Source of the DNA: Sciurus carolinensis
Lineage: Eukaryota; Chordata; Mammalia; Rodentia; Sciuridae
Length of the DNA: 64,000 nucleotides
Reading direction: 5' to 3'
Assembly: GCF_902686445.1 (NCBI RefSeq)
Contig: NC_062222.1
Location: 137,440,596 to 137,504,595 of the forward strand
In this document: positions 23,440 through 34,163 of the stretch, piece by piece
Layout of the letters: each line of letters opens with the position of its first letter
Numbering within the stretch: the stretch's first letter is position 1
Notes under the pieces: generated by a model
The model's input: only the letters and a program-made list of their open reading frames with translations
The model's database searches: none
What the model was told of the DNA's origin: nothing
Position numbers and translations under genes: made by a program

Positions 23440-23445
23440 TTTATT
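23440..23445 (-). terminator. ABLIM2: Candidate distal poly(A) signal of ABLIM2
   Basis: AATAAA on the minus strand, with a downstream G/T-rich element 45-60 bases further on. I prefer it over the one at 23,998. Confidence 0.5.
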
Positions 23446-23997
23446 ACCCCGGTTCCCGGGTCAGACGTGGCTCCGGGCGGGCGAGGAGACGGGGGTTTCC
23501 AGCTGTGCAGGCTCGGATTGCTAAGTGGCAGGAAGCATATCAGGAGCTGAAAGTCCCCCTCCGCGGGAAAGCCAGGCTGGCGAGAAGCTGAGCCAAGCGG
23601 GACTTGGTGTGTTCCAGGGCCGAGAAGAAGCGGAGCGAGGGCGACTCCCGGCGGGAGCGGGTGGGCACACAGGACCAGAAACGGAGCCCAGCATTCCCCG
23701 CCTCCCGCTGCCCCTTGTCAGGCCCCACCCACCAGTAAGTGCAGTCACAGGCCTGCCCTCTGGGGAGCCCCAGCCAGCTTCTGCTCCCCGGCCTGCGCCC
23801 TGCTGGCCTCGCAGGTTGGAAGAGACGACATCTCCACCTTCTCCTCACAAAGTGCGTGGTGCCTGTGTCAGGGTGGTGCTCGGGCACAGGGTCCCCAAGT
23901 GTGGTTTGTCTTACAGTGGATAAGGTGAGACACTGCTGGTCACCGCTAGGTCAGTGCGCGGGAAGCCGCAGGGGACCAGGCTGGCTATGTGGAGACC

Positions 23998-24003
23998 TTT
24001 ATT
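23998..24003 (-). terminator. ABLIM2: Candidate proximal poly(A) signal of ABLIM2
   Basis: AATAAA on the minus strand. The downstream sequence is C-rich rather than G/T-rich, so it looks like the weaker choice. Confidence 0.35.
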
Positions 24004-24911
24004 CCAGAGCCATAGGGAGAGACTTGGGAAAATCAGGGCAAGGAGTAATGGCAGCCAGGAGTCACACGTACTTACAAACAGCACCACTCAGAGGGGCTGT
24101 CTTCCGGGCATCTGCGTGACACACACCGGGAAAGACAAGAGGATACGGCCAAGGATTCCTGTCTATCAGGGGCACCACGAGCAGGGGCCACGGGGACCCG
24201 CATGTGGGTAAGGCAGAGGTGATCCCCTTCACCGGGACGTAAAACTAAACTCTGCACGTGTGTCATCTCATGAGTACGTAAACTATGCTCTTTAAAAATA
24301 AAACCTCTGTGTTACTTGAAAGGTCTCATCTGGGCCTCTCGGGCTGGCCTGCAGGGAGCCGAGCCCGGAGCACTGGTGGGCACCCTGTCAGTGGGCACTT
24401 ATCCTAGAGACCATCACGGATGTGCAGAAGCTCGCACGCCCCCTGCTTGGCACTGCCCCAACCCTGGGTTCTGCTCTCCTGCCTGGCCCGCGAGTCTGCT
24501 GCCTGCCGAGTGGCCCACCCGGCTCTGAGGAGCCGTGCGCTCGCACCCCGACGCGCCTGCCACCAAAGAGCCTTCTCACAGTGCACGTGTGGCCACCTCT
24601 GCATCCCAGGGCCAGGCGCGTCCGGGCGGGCCGGAAAGGTGGGCCGCCACTGTCTGGAGACTCGGCCTGGAAGCCAAGCCGGGAGGGGGTGAGTCGAGCT
24701 AGGGGTTGTGGCCCTAAACTAGAGGCAGGAGCGTCTCCGGCAGCGTCGGGGCCACGCCTGCTGGGGCCCTCCTCCTGCCCCGCCCGGCTTCCCCGGCCCC
24801 CACCTGCCCCACTGACACAGAGACGCCACGGCGAGGTGCGGGGCGGGGTTCGTGTGGCTCTGGCCGGTCCCTCGGCTCTGCCTGGCATGGGCGGGGGAGG
24901 GCGGGCGGCCG

Positions 24912-25025
24912 TCAGAAGAGCAGGGCTTTCTTCTTGAGGTCATTCCTCTTCCACAGCGCAAGGCGGTCGAACTCCTCAGTGCTCATCCCGAACACCGCCC
25001 GGAACTCCTCAGGTGACAAGTGTCT
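24912..25025 (-). CDS. ABLIM2: ABLIM2 terminal coding exon: villin headpiece and stop
   Basis: The minus strand encodes 37 residues and TGA: it opens RHLSPEEF, continues [18 protein letters not shown] and ends DLKKKALLF. This is the C-terminal subdomain of the villin headpiece, the F-actin-binding module of dematin and the abLIM proteins. The hydrophobic core phenylalanines, the LALWK motif and the final LLF are all present, so the fold should be intact. The residues agree with ABLIM2 rather than ABLIM1, which ends KKQARLF as I remember it. The exon starts in phase 0 after an acceptor ending TTTGAAG. The previous exon ends in phase 0 with a GAG codon. The stop codon at 24,912-24,914 leads into the 3' UTR. 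Confidence 0.96.
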   Translation of the reverse strand, partial: RHLSPEEFRAVFGMSTEEFDRLALWKRNDLKKKALLF

Positions 25026-25999
25026 CTTCAAACAATGAGAACAGTGGGCAGTTAGTGGCTTCACAGCTGGGCCCGCTCTCCTCACCCTCGGTTCAAGGCC
25101 GGGCTGGCACTGCCTCTCGGTGTGCCTGTGGTCCCCTATTCCCTCTTGGCAAGGCAGGAGCCCAGCCCAGAGGACAGAGGCTCAGCTGGGGACGCAGGGC
25201 CAGCACAGAGCTGGGCCCACATCCTCCACCCGATCCTACCGACACGCCTTCCCACTTACCAGGCCCACGAAGGCACTCTGGGACGGGCTCCTACCTGCCC
25301 GCCACGCCTGGGCTCCCCGCAGTTGTCCTCAAGAGGATGCACGTACCCTTCACTGCTCAGCTGGTGTTCGTGAGCAGGAAGTGGGTGGCTTCCCGCTCCC
25401 CGTTCCCCAGCTGAGGAAGCTGGGGCGTGACCAGGGAGTGCAGGACCGGGGCCCAGCCTGAGTGTGAGTCCCCACTCTCCCTAGTTACACTGTGTCCTGG
25501 AGCCCAGCTCCTGGGGGGGCAGCCTGGAAAGGCTGTGTGACCTAATGGTCAGGAGCTTCCACCAGACAGGTAGTGGACCTGACCTTGGGAGCCTCAGTCT
25601 ATGCATCTGTGTGGTGGGGTCGTCGCAGGAACGGGTGGGTCCCTGCAGGGCAGCACCCAGCAGGGAGTCCAGTCGTGGACAGCAGCACAGGTGTCTGCCA
25701 CCCTGCCAGCCCCATGCAAAACACGCCCGCCTGGCTAATCTCTCATCTGTCCTCAGAGGGTCAGGAAGTGGTTCCCTCCTCGAGACCCGCTCGGGTGGGC
25801 TCAAGCATCCCCTTCCTGAGGAGCCCCCCTGAAGTGTGGGGCTCAGCTCTGCCTGGGAGGGGCCAGAAGGAGGCTGGGGGCAGGGAAGGCAGGAGGGGGT
25901 CAGGCGTGGCCCGTCAGCTGCGTGGGAAACGGGAGCGGTCACCCTGTAAGTGAGCAGAAGGACCTTCCCCTCAGCCTTCCACTCCTAGCTGGGGACCCA

Positions 26000-26500
26000 G
26001 GAGAAAGGAACCGGGGACTCAGACAGGCACTGAACACCACGGCCACAGCATGATTCAAAGCCACCAAAAGGTGGCAAAAGCCCCGGGTCCACCCCTGGAA
26101 GCGTGGACCCACCACACAGAGGCGCGACTGCGCCACACGGCGGTACTCAGCCTTAGGAAGCAATGAAGTTCTCGCTCAGGGCTCAGCGAGGGTGGCCTTG
26201 AAAAGACCAGGCCCAGGGACAGAGAGAAGCCAGACACTGCAGGACCACTGCTGCAGGACCGCAGTCCAGGTGTCCAGAACGGGCCGTCCGCGAAGAGAGG
26301 AGACAGGCTCGAGGTTGCCAGGGCGGGTGGGAGAGGAGCGGGCAGCGCCTGCTGAATGCGTGGGGGTCTCCTTTGGGGTGATGACCATGTTCTGGAACCG
26401 GACAGTGGGGAGGCCCATGCAATGCTGCGAACGTAGCAGGTGCCACAGAACGTACACTTCAGATGGGTGAAACTCTTGCCAAAAACAAAGTTACTGATAC
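26000..26500 (+). mobile_element. LINE-1 ORF2/3' UTR relic, unusually GC-rich
   Basis: The order matches the end of ancient L1: ACAGCATGATTCAAAGCCAC, CAAAAGGTGGCAAAAGCCCC, GGTACTCAGCCTTAGGAAGC (the 'ATTCAGCCTTAAAAAGGAA' region), AATGAAGTTCTCGC, CCTTGAAAAG, GAAGCCAGACACTGCAGGA, GAGGTTGCCAGGGC, TGACCATGTTCTGGAACCGG, ACGTACACTTCAGATGGGTG. Many A/T positions of the normal element are G/C here. Confidence 0.75.
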
Positions 26501-28674
26501 TACAGGTTGTCTAATGATCAAGAGAGAAAACAGGTGGAGACACATGCAGCCTCCAAAAAGCATGGACATTGTGAATGTCTCAAAAACCACTCATCTTTGC
26601 AGCGTGCACTGGGTTTGAGGTCCAGCTGTGGGGTGCTCTGGAGGAGGTAAGCCAAGACCCCCCAGAATCCTGGGTCACAAAAGCCACGGCTAATTGAACC
26701 TGGCCGGAAGTCTCTCTGACGCATGTTCAGCAAGGCCCCCAGGAAGAGGTCCTCGGCCACCTGCGCCCATCTCAGTGTGCGGGCAGGAAAGAATCCTGGC
26801 ACTTGCCAGAAACCGAGCACTTGCTGGCACTGAGCTTGGGGTTGTGTGCTGAGAAATCTACACCTCGGTCCACAGAGAGTTAGAATCGCCACTTCAGACT
26901 CTGCCTTTAAAGACATTGATGATGCACTTCCGGGGGTCAGACCTTCAGAAATACTGTGTATCATCAAGAGGAGGGAAAGGGACCCTCCAAGGAAACCTGT
27001 TTCCACCGTTACTCTACCAGTACTGCGTGCCTGGGATCCAGAGGCCTTGTCTAATACTGGGGAGCTGCGTCACGGGTCCCTGGGGGCAGGGAGTTTAGCG
27101 ACCAGGGATGGACCGGCTTCCTGGTGCTGGGAGACTCCCGCCTCAGCTCGAGGAGCCGGGCCCAGGCTGCCTGCATCGTGAGGTTCGAGGGAAAAGACGA
27201 GGGTGAGCATCGGGCCCTGGTTTTCTCAGGACTGTGTTTGCTGGGGACTGTGCTGGAGGAGGGAGGAGAGAAGGGGACGGTGGCCGACCACACTCAGCAC
27301 CTGTGCTTCAGACCTCAGGGGGCCGCAGGCAAGACTGGGCAACAGGGAAGGAGGGAGGGACACCCGGAAGAAGGAGCTCACAGGAGAAGCCACACGACCA
27401 CAGGGGTGGTCACCTGTGGGTGGTTGAAGTGGGCGTTGGCCAAGGGGATGGAGGGAGCATCCATCATTCTGAAGTGACCGGTGTCCTGTAGGAGAGCGAC
27501 ACTGTGACCCAGGTGCTGGAGGCCCCAGGAGCCACCAGGTTTGTCAGACGACGGCAAAGAGAGGGGCCAGGGCGGTGTCCCCAGCATGTGGGCCGGCGGG
27601 GCCCCTTGTGTGGCCTGCAGGGCTCACTCTGGCTCTGGGCTCTGAGCTCAGTGTCCTCTGGTGGGATGGCGTTGGGGCCCACACTTCCGCCCCTGAGCTG
27701 TCCTTGTCAGCAAGTTGACCTCAGCGCCTGCTGTGAGGTTTCAACAGGGGTGGTCACAGGCGGCAGGGACAAGGGTGGGCAGGCTACCTGGCTAGCAGCA
27801 GCCTGGCAGTGGTGGCTTGGTGGCCTGTGCCAGCTGGCCTGTATGTCCAGGCAGGGCCTCCCAGGATGCGAGTGCTGGCTCCACCTGCCCGCTGTGCTGA
27901 TGACCTGACCTCAGTAGTGCCAGCTATGAAATGGGAATAAACGAGACCAGGGTGGCACCTCCACCATCCTCCCCGGCCTCTGGAGCTCTCTGTGTGGCAC
28001 AGGCAGGGGTCTAAGGACTGGAGAGAAACCCCCAGGCCTGAAGCACGTGTTGGAGCCCAATTGCCGCAGGACAGCATTAAGAGGTGGGGCCTTCTGAGCG
28101 GGGCCAGCCGCAGGGGCTCTGCCCTGCCGATGGGACCAGAGGCCACTTAGCAGCCGGGAGGGGCTGCCTCGTCTCTTCCCACCCGCTGCCCGCCACGCTG
28201 GGATGGCCGCTGCCAGGAGCAGCCACACGCTGGCCCGAGCCTGCCCTACCCAGCCTGCTGCGGCCATGGCCCTGGGCCTCCCCACCTGCAGAGCTGGGAT
28301 TAGCCACCAGCCCAGGGCGGCTGCTTTGCTCTCTGCTGGCCTTCAGCTCTTCTTTATCCCCCGAGAGGCGCCAGGCTGGGCACACAGAAGCCAGCCGGAG
28401 CAGCCCAGCCCTACGGAGCTCCTGGGAGAGATGGCTCTGAGGTGACCTGGTGTCACCAGCACCGGTGTCCTGAGCAGGCGGACCTAGTAGCCACGTCCGT
28501 CACCACCACAGCGTACCACAGCTCAGTGGCCGAGGAGCACAGGGAGGTGAACCACAGGCAGGTTCCTGCCACCCACGGCCAGCCGGCAGTTGAACCCCCG
28601 ATTCTGCACTGACCAAGGACTGTGGGCCGGGCTGGAGTGAGAGGCGTGCCAACATCTGTCCTGGGAGTCCCGTC

Positions 28675-28745
28675 CTCATTCCAGGATCAGAGATGTGGTG
28701 TGACCTGCCTAAGGTCACAGAGCTGGGAAGCAGCAAGCAGGCCTG
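28675..28745 (-). mobile_element. MIR SINE relic
   Basis: GACCTGCCTAAGGTCACAGA followed by GCTGGGAAGCAG is the reverse complement of the MIR core (TGTGACCTTGGGCAAGT on the other strand). Confidence 0.55.
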
Positions 28746-29584
28746 GGGCCGGGCAAAGTGGCTCGAGCGCCCGGTCCTCCCTCTCAGGGAGTCTTCCGAG
28801 ACCAGCTTGGGTTAGTGGTGAAGGCGCGGCGCCGCGCTACCTCCGCTCCAGCAGGGGAGAGCCACCCAGCCCTGCCGGCCCAGGTCTCCTCCAGGCACCC
28901 CCACACCCCACGCCCCGCACCCCACCAGGCTGCGAATCCCCGCAGGAGGCCTCCCAACGCCTCTTTCCTCTCCCCAACCCATAGTCCCAGTGGCCCCTGC
29001 ACCAGCACTGCTGGGGGGGTCTCTGAACCAGGTCAGGAGGGGCTGACCTCCTGAGAGCTGGCTCCCTGGTGTCCACTCAGTCCCGCCGCTTCGGCTTGCT
29101 CGAGGCCCCTCCCTGCACAGTGGTCTGCTGAGCAGGCGCCTGGGCGGCTTCCTGGTGACACGGCCACTCTCCGCCCACTTCGACCTCTCACAGCCCGTGG
29201 GCGGCAGGGGACAGAGGCTCAGAGGCTGCGGTGAGGTGGCTCCACCTCGTCCGGCCTTGCGGCCCCCTTCACCCCCTTGCTCCACGGTGGGTGTCCACAG
29301 GCCAGGGACAGGTCGTGACCTGCACGGCTCTTTCCAGTGCAGCCAGTGGCTCCTCGGGTCCTACAGGTCCTGACTCAAACTTCTCCGGAGGCCCTCTTGG
29401 CCTGCGCTAGCCCACAGGCTCCAGGGCCAAGCCTGACCCTGGCCCCAAGGCACTGCTGACCTGGTTGACTCAGCCCCAGGAGGGAGCCGGGCCCTGCCCT
29501 GCCCAGGGGCAACGTCTGTTGGCAGTGCATCTGTAAGTCTGTCTCCAGCTCCCTTCCACCGCCACCCTGCTCGCAGATGTTGCA

Positions 29585-29873
29585 GGCCTGCTGGCCCTGG
29601 CCTCTGCTGGTCCTGGCCTCCACTGCTCCTGGCCTTCACTGGTCCTGGCCTTCACTGGTCCTGGCCTCCACTGGCCCTGGCCTCCACTGGCCCTGGCCTC
29701 CGCTGGTCCTGGCCTCCGTTGGTCCTGGCCTCCACTGCTCCTGGCCTTCACTGGTCCTGGCCTCCACTGGTCCTGGCCTCCATTGGTCCTGGCCTCCACT
29801 GGTCCTGGCCTTCACTGGTCCTGGCCTCCGCTGGCCCTGGCCTCCACTGGTCCTGGCCTCCACTGGCCCTCTG
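29585..29873. repeat. 16-bp minisatellite, about 18 copies
   Basis: The unit TGGTCCTGGCCTCCAC repeats about 18 times with single-base variants (TGGCCC, TGCTCC, CTTCAC, CTCCGC). Because 16 is not a multiple of 3, all frames stay open and show a 16-residue protein period. The open frames on both strands here are artefacts of the repeat. Confidence 0.93.
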
Positions 29874-30234
29874 ATTCCAGTGCTCTCTCCAGCCTCCAGA
29901 ACTACATGCACTGCCCTTCTGAATCTCCACTAGGCCAGGGAGCATCTGGTGGCTTCAAACCCCTGGCAGCCACCACCAGTACGTGGGGGCACCTCCTCCT
30001 CAGATCAGTCGGGTTAGACAGAGGAGGAGCCTGCTAACGGCGGGGCACGGCTTCTCGGCACCCCTCACCAGGGCTCACCGCTTAAGCAAACCAGGTATGT
30101 GCTTAGCCTCCGGGCCTGGCAGAGGCAGCCCAGAAACCACGGGGTGCCCGCGATGCACGACTTCTGCAGAACTGCCAGCCCCGCCGCGTGCCAAGTCCGT
30201 CAGATACACTCCCAGGCTGTGCCGGGAACTGAGA

Positions 30235-30500
30235 CACAGAGCTCAGTCTGCATGTGTGTGCGTGCGCATCTCTGCCTGGCGTCCGCGCCTGTGCTCGTAC
30301 GCGGCACCTAAGCCTCCCAGGCGCGTCTCCATCTGTGCTCATGCGCAGCTGCCGTCTGCTCCCGTGTGCCCGCGTGGGTCCCTGCGCACACGCGTAGGTG
30401 TCTGCTTGCACGCGTACGCACGTGTCTGTGTGTGTTCGTCTGCACCCACGTGTGCATGTTCCTTTGCACAGGCGTGTGCCTGTGTGCCTGCATCCAGTGG
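30235..30500. repeat. Degenerate (TG/CG)-rich alternating tract
   Basis: The stretch is dense in TGTGTG, CGTGCGC, CACGCGTA and GCACGCGTACGCACGTG-type alternations. CpG is much more frequent than in neighbouring intron. No clear unit length is visible. Confidence 0.6.
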
Positions 30501-30944
30501 TGCTGCTTGGCCGCCACACCCTCTTACCTAAGAAGCGCCACGTCGTGTGAGCGCTCTGGGAGGCTGGGCCCGGGGAGGCCAGTCCCCAGGGCAGCGCAGT
30601 GGCTCCCAGGGACACCTTAGGTTGCATCCCTGGCCTGCCTGTGAGGAGCCAGGGGTCTGGGAAGGCCAGCTGGCCAGCGTGCCACGTGTGGAAGCCCCTG
30701 TAGAGTCCGGCGGGACAGTGCTCGTCAGCCTGCACCGCGCCGGGGGCCGTGGGGCGCGGGAGGCCCTTCCTCTCCCGGCAGCCGACTCGCCTCTGTTCAC
30801 ACATGCCCGCCGCCCGGCACCGACGCGGCCATCTCTCTGGTTGGTGAAATCAACTGTGCCTGCCGGTACTTGTCCGGTGGTGCCCAGTGAATACTTCTGA
30901 GCAACTAAATGAACTCCTGACCTGCCAGCAGGGCAGCACCACGG

Positions 30945-31020
30945 TCCCTTGACAGGTGAGGGGCCAGGCTCAGAGTGCTTAAGCAACTCGCCCAAGTCAC
31001 ACAGCAAGACATTTTGGAGA
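30945..31020 (-). mobile_element. MIR SINE relic
   Basis: GGCTCAGAGTGCTTAAGCAA followed by CTCGCCCAAGTCACACAGCA is the reverse complement of the MIR core. Confidence 0.7.
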
Positions 31021-31864
31021 CGACTCATGGCAGGTCACCTTGAGTCTAAGGGCTCCCCTCCACCAGGGATGCCACCCGGGATGGCAGGATCTGCCTCTGC
31101 GGCAGAAGGATGATGTCCTTTGGTGAGTCTGGGGGCAGGAAGGGCTCCGGTTAGAGGACTTGATTCTGCTTGGGTCACGGAGGCTCTGGCCCTCGGACTC
31201 GGCTCCTGGCCTCGAGGCCCCCAGAGGATGACTGCCTAATGCAGGAAGGCCCGAGGTCCTCCGAGGCAGGAGGCCTGGTCAGTGGCCAGGGACCGAGGCT
31301 CAGAGCCCTGGGACGGAAGTGCCCCCTCAGGAAGGGCGCCACCTGGCACCACAGGACCCACCCGACCCCTTCAGAGTCAGAGAGGCCATCCTGCCTCTTC
31401 ATAAGCTCAACAACTGAGCACCTACTGTGAGCGCCAGGCACCTAGGTGGTGCTTTCCAGTGCTGCCAGGCCGAGCGTCCGGTGCCCTGGCCGTGCCTGGT
31501 GGGCCAGGCTGTCCGGCCTATCATTCCAGGCTCGCTGCCTCCCTGGGGGCCGGCCGTCAGCAGAGCCCGGAGCCCCACCTGGAGTGTCCTTCCCTCGCCC
31601 GAGCCTTCTCCACCTGACTCCTGGCCCTGACTCCCCAACACCCCCGGAGTCGCCCACCCGTCCCCCAGCAACGTCACCACGACACCTCGCCCGATGACAA
31701 CAACCTCCTGCAGCCATGCGGCCTGAGCATCACGAGGCAGCCACAGGGGCTGTTTAACCGTGCAGTCCCCGACTTAAGAGCCGTTTCCTCAGGCTAAGAC
31801 CCTCACTGCCATGGTCCCTCCCTTCCCAGGTCAGGTCCAGCCACCACAGCCCTCCAGCAATCTC

Positions 31865-31940
31865 TACACAACCCCAGGGCCTTTGCACACACAGCTTGCG
31901 CCTCATAGAATTCTCTGCCTATGTGACCCAATCCTCACTC
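31865..31940 (+). mobile_element. LINE-2 relic
   Basis: CCCCAGGGCCTTTGCACACA followed by an ATTCTCTGCCTATGTGACCC stretch is the well-known L2 3' motif. Confidence 0.55.
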
Positions 31941-33883
31941 ACAAAACACACTGGCACACACACATTTGCACACATGTGCATTCTGAACCCTGCTAACACC
32001 CACTCATCTTAAGCACTCACACAGGCCGAGTTCCTCTCCTTCAGAGTCCGGACGCTGGTGCGTGATCAGACACCTCACCTGGATCGCAGGTGGCTGTGTC
32101 TGCCGACCAGCACAGAGCTCGTGACGGGTTTGGCTCCCAGGCAGCCCCAGGGATCTGCTCAGTGGCTGGCACACATCCACAGCACAAGTGAGACTCAGCT
32201 AAGTACTGCAGTGCTGGGGACAGCACTGACCCTCCGACAGCACAGGCCTGGGGGTCGACCTGCGGGGGGTCTCGTCCTGCAGACTGTGAGCCCAGGGCTG
32301 AGATGAGACTGTCTCTCCATGGGGTTAACACAAAGAAAGCACCGTCGAGAGGCAGGAGGCAAGGGACGGGGTGCTAGAGACATTTAGCCTTGATCAAGCC
32401 ATACCTGAGGGGGCCCTTCAGTTACACCAGCTGTCAGTTTCCTTTATGCTTCAGTCTCTTTGGGTCAGGTGCCTGTCATTTACAACAAAGGCGGCCAGAA
32501 CAATACACCTCCGCCCCAGCAGGGTCCTCGTCACCTTCCGCCTGCCACTACCAATGTGTTGAGGTTTGCATGACCTCTTGTCTGCGTAGAGTCACTCAAG
32601 GGCCATAAAATCCACATCCCAGCGTAAGAGGCTGAGAACAGCCGGTCCAGGAAAGCGGTGCCTGCTTGATGCTACTGCTACAGTCCCAGCGCCACCCCGG
32701 CCTCCCTGCAGGCTTCCCTCGTGGGCGAAGCCCTTCCCTGCCCTGCTCAGGAAGGCCCTGCCCATCCTTCAAGGGTGAGACCGAGCAATTGCTCCTGAAC
32801 CCTGGACGTGGAGACGGGGCAGCGGACAGGTAGTCAGCATAGGTGACGAGCGATCAGGTCGGGAAGATGAGGGCTGGTCATCAACGCGCAGGAAACGGTG
32901 GCTAGCACTCCAGGGCGCTCCTTTCTGCTCCACCAGTCACGCCCACCGCGGTCCCAGCCGAGGAGCTGCTGAGGAGCACCCGGGTGCTCTTCCTGCCTTG
33001 GAGCACGTGGGCAGGGTAGGAAGAGGAGGTGGACCGAGCTCTGTAAGACAAGGCCGCCCCTCCCACGGCACCCCGCTCTGGGCGCTTCTCTCTGGATCCA
33101 TCTGCTATCGCTGTTCTGCCTCTTTCTTAAAGAACATTCGCTTTCTGCGTTTCTCGGGTTTTGAAGATTAAACCTGGGGAATGAGGACCCAATCCTGCCG
33201 TCCAAGACCCGTCCCAACGTGGCCTCTCCCGACGTGGCCTCCCGGCTCCACACCCCGCACACCCGGCTCCTGCTGCCCCCATCTGTCCCATCTTGGAGGT
33301 CGGCCCTTGGTGGGTCTGCCTGGTCTCCGCCCACCTGCCCTCCTGGCCTGGGTCCTGCTGGCCTCTGGCTGCGGGCACGCCTCCTGCTCCCTCTCCCGCA
33401 GCACAACCCTGTGGCGGGGGCCTGGCAGGGCGAGGGCGGGCCACACGCACACCACGCCTCACTGGTGCCCAAGCCTGGGGTGCAGCCAGCCCGTCACCTC
33501 TGCTCCCAGGAGCCTCGAGACTCCCGGCCCCGGGCAAAGAGTCTGTCGAAGGCAGCGAGACTTTCCCAAAGGGACCCAGGGAGAGACCCACCGGCTGACA
33601 TTGCTCACGCTGCAGGCCTGCGCTTCAGGGCTTGGGCCCCGGCACACAGTAGGCCCTACACAGACGTTGCTTTCAGTTAACAGACATTAGCCAACCCTAC
33701 TCTGAGTGACGTCCTGCTGAACTCTCAGACATACTCCAGCTCTCCAGGGACAAGCCGCTGTGGCCAACGGAGACCCGAGAAGCTGGGCCGTGGTGCCGGG
33801 CCGTGCTCGGCACCGGGGAGATGAGTGTGACGCCACGTCAGGGACATCTCTGCAGGCCCGCCTGCAGAGGCCATCTCCCTTAC

Positions 33884-33964
33884 CTCCAGTCTCGTCCGGT
33901 CCACATCTTTGGGCAGCTTCACGCGGATCCGGTTCGTGACGATGAGCGCGTCATACGGGTAGAC
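33884..33964 (-). CDS. ABLIM2: ABLIM2 coding exon (VYPYD...RTRLE)
   Basis: This exon has 27 complete codons, phase 0 at both ends. The product starts [15 protein letters not shown] and ends [12 protein letters not shown]. This is the conserved start of the headpiece region found in abLIM proteins just before HLSPEEF. The acceptor is CCCTGCAG and the donor is GAG/GTAAGG, both good. Human ABLIM2 reads IYPYDSL here as I remember it, so I-to-V and S-to-A are conservative changes. Confidence 0.96.
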
Positions 33965-34155
33965 CTGCAGGGAAAGCCACGGGCTCACCGGGAAGCCGGA
34001 GGGCGCAGGGCCAGGGCCCACCGGAGGGCAAAGCGAGGCACATACTTGCGATGGCATGGGACACAGACATGTCATAGGAAAAGCACAAGGAGAGAACGCT
34101 TAACCTGGGCTGGTGCAGCTCGGCCAGGCACGGTCAGCAGCGGGCAGCCTCTTAC

Positions 34156-34163
34156 CTTGTACT
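34156..34163 (-). CDS. ABLIM2: ABLIM2 8-nt microexon (AGTACAAG)
   Basis: A pyrimidine-rich acceptor ending CTTGTCTTACAG is followed by eight bases and the strong donor GTAAGA. The two bases AG complete a GAG codon with the G left over from the 35,270 exon, and TAC AAG follow, giving E-Y-K. Human ABLIM2 and ABLIM1 carry REYK exactly at this place, directly before the (I/V)YPYD segment, which supports the microexon. Its length is not a multiple of three, so it cannot be skipped alone without a frameshift. Together with the 55-nt exon upstream it forms a 63-nt in-frame unit. Confidence 0.9.

Larger units (their letters stand above)
23420..24911 (-). other. ABLIM2: ABLIM2 3' UTR (inferred extent)
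   Basis: This is the continuation of the terminal exon after the stop codon at 24,912-24,914. Two minus-strand AATAAA hexamers are present, at 23,998-24,003 and 23,440-23,445. The farther one is followed by a G/T-rich stretch on the minus strand (TTGTGTCGTGCGTGGGTG near 23,380-23,397), as expected for a cleavage site near 23,420. That gives a 3' UTR of about 1.5 kb. Use of the nearer signal would shorten it to about 0.9 kb. Confidence 0.55.
25026..33883 (-). other. ABLIM2: ABLIM2 terminal intron content
   Basis: This 8.86-kb intron is GC-rich and has no exon that I recognise. It holds a GC-rich LINE-1 3' relic (26,000-26,500), MIR pieces, a 16-bp minisatellite (29,585-29,873), a CG/TG-rich tract (30,235-30,500) and an L2 relic (31,865-31,940), each listed separately. 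Confidence 0.7.

Noticed and set aside
24290..24310. Plus-strand AATAAA near 24,297
   Set aside because: No plus-strand gene ends here. ABLIM2 runs on the other strand.
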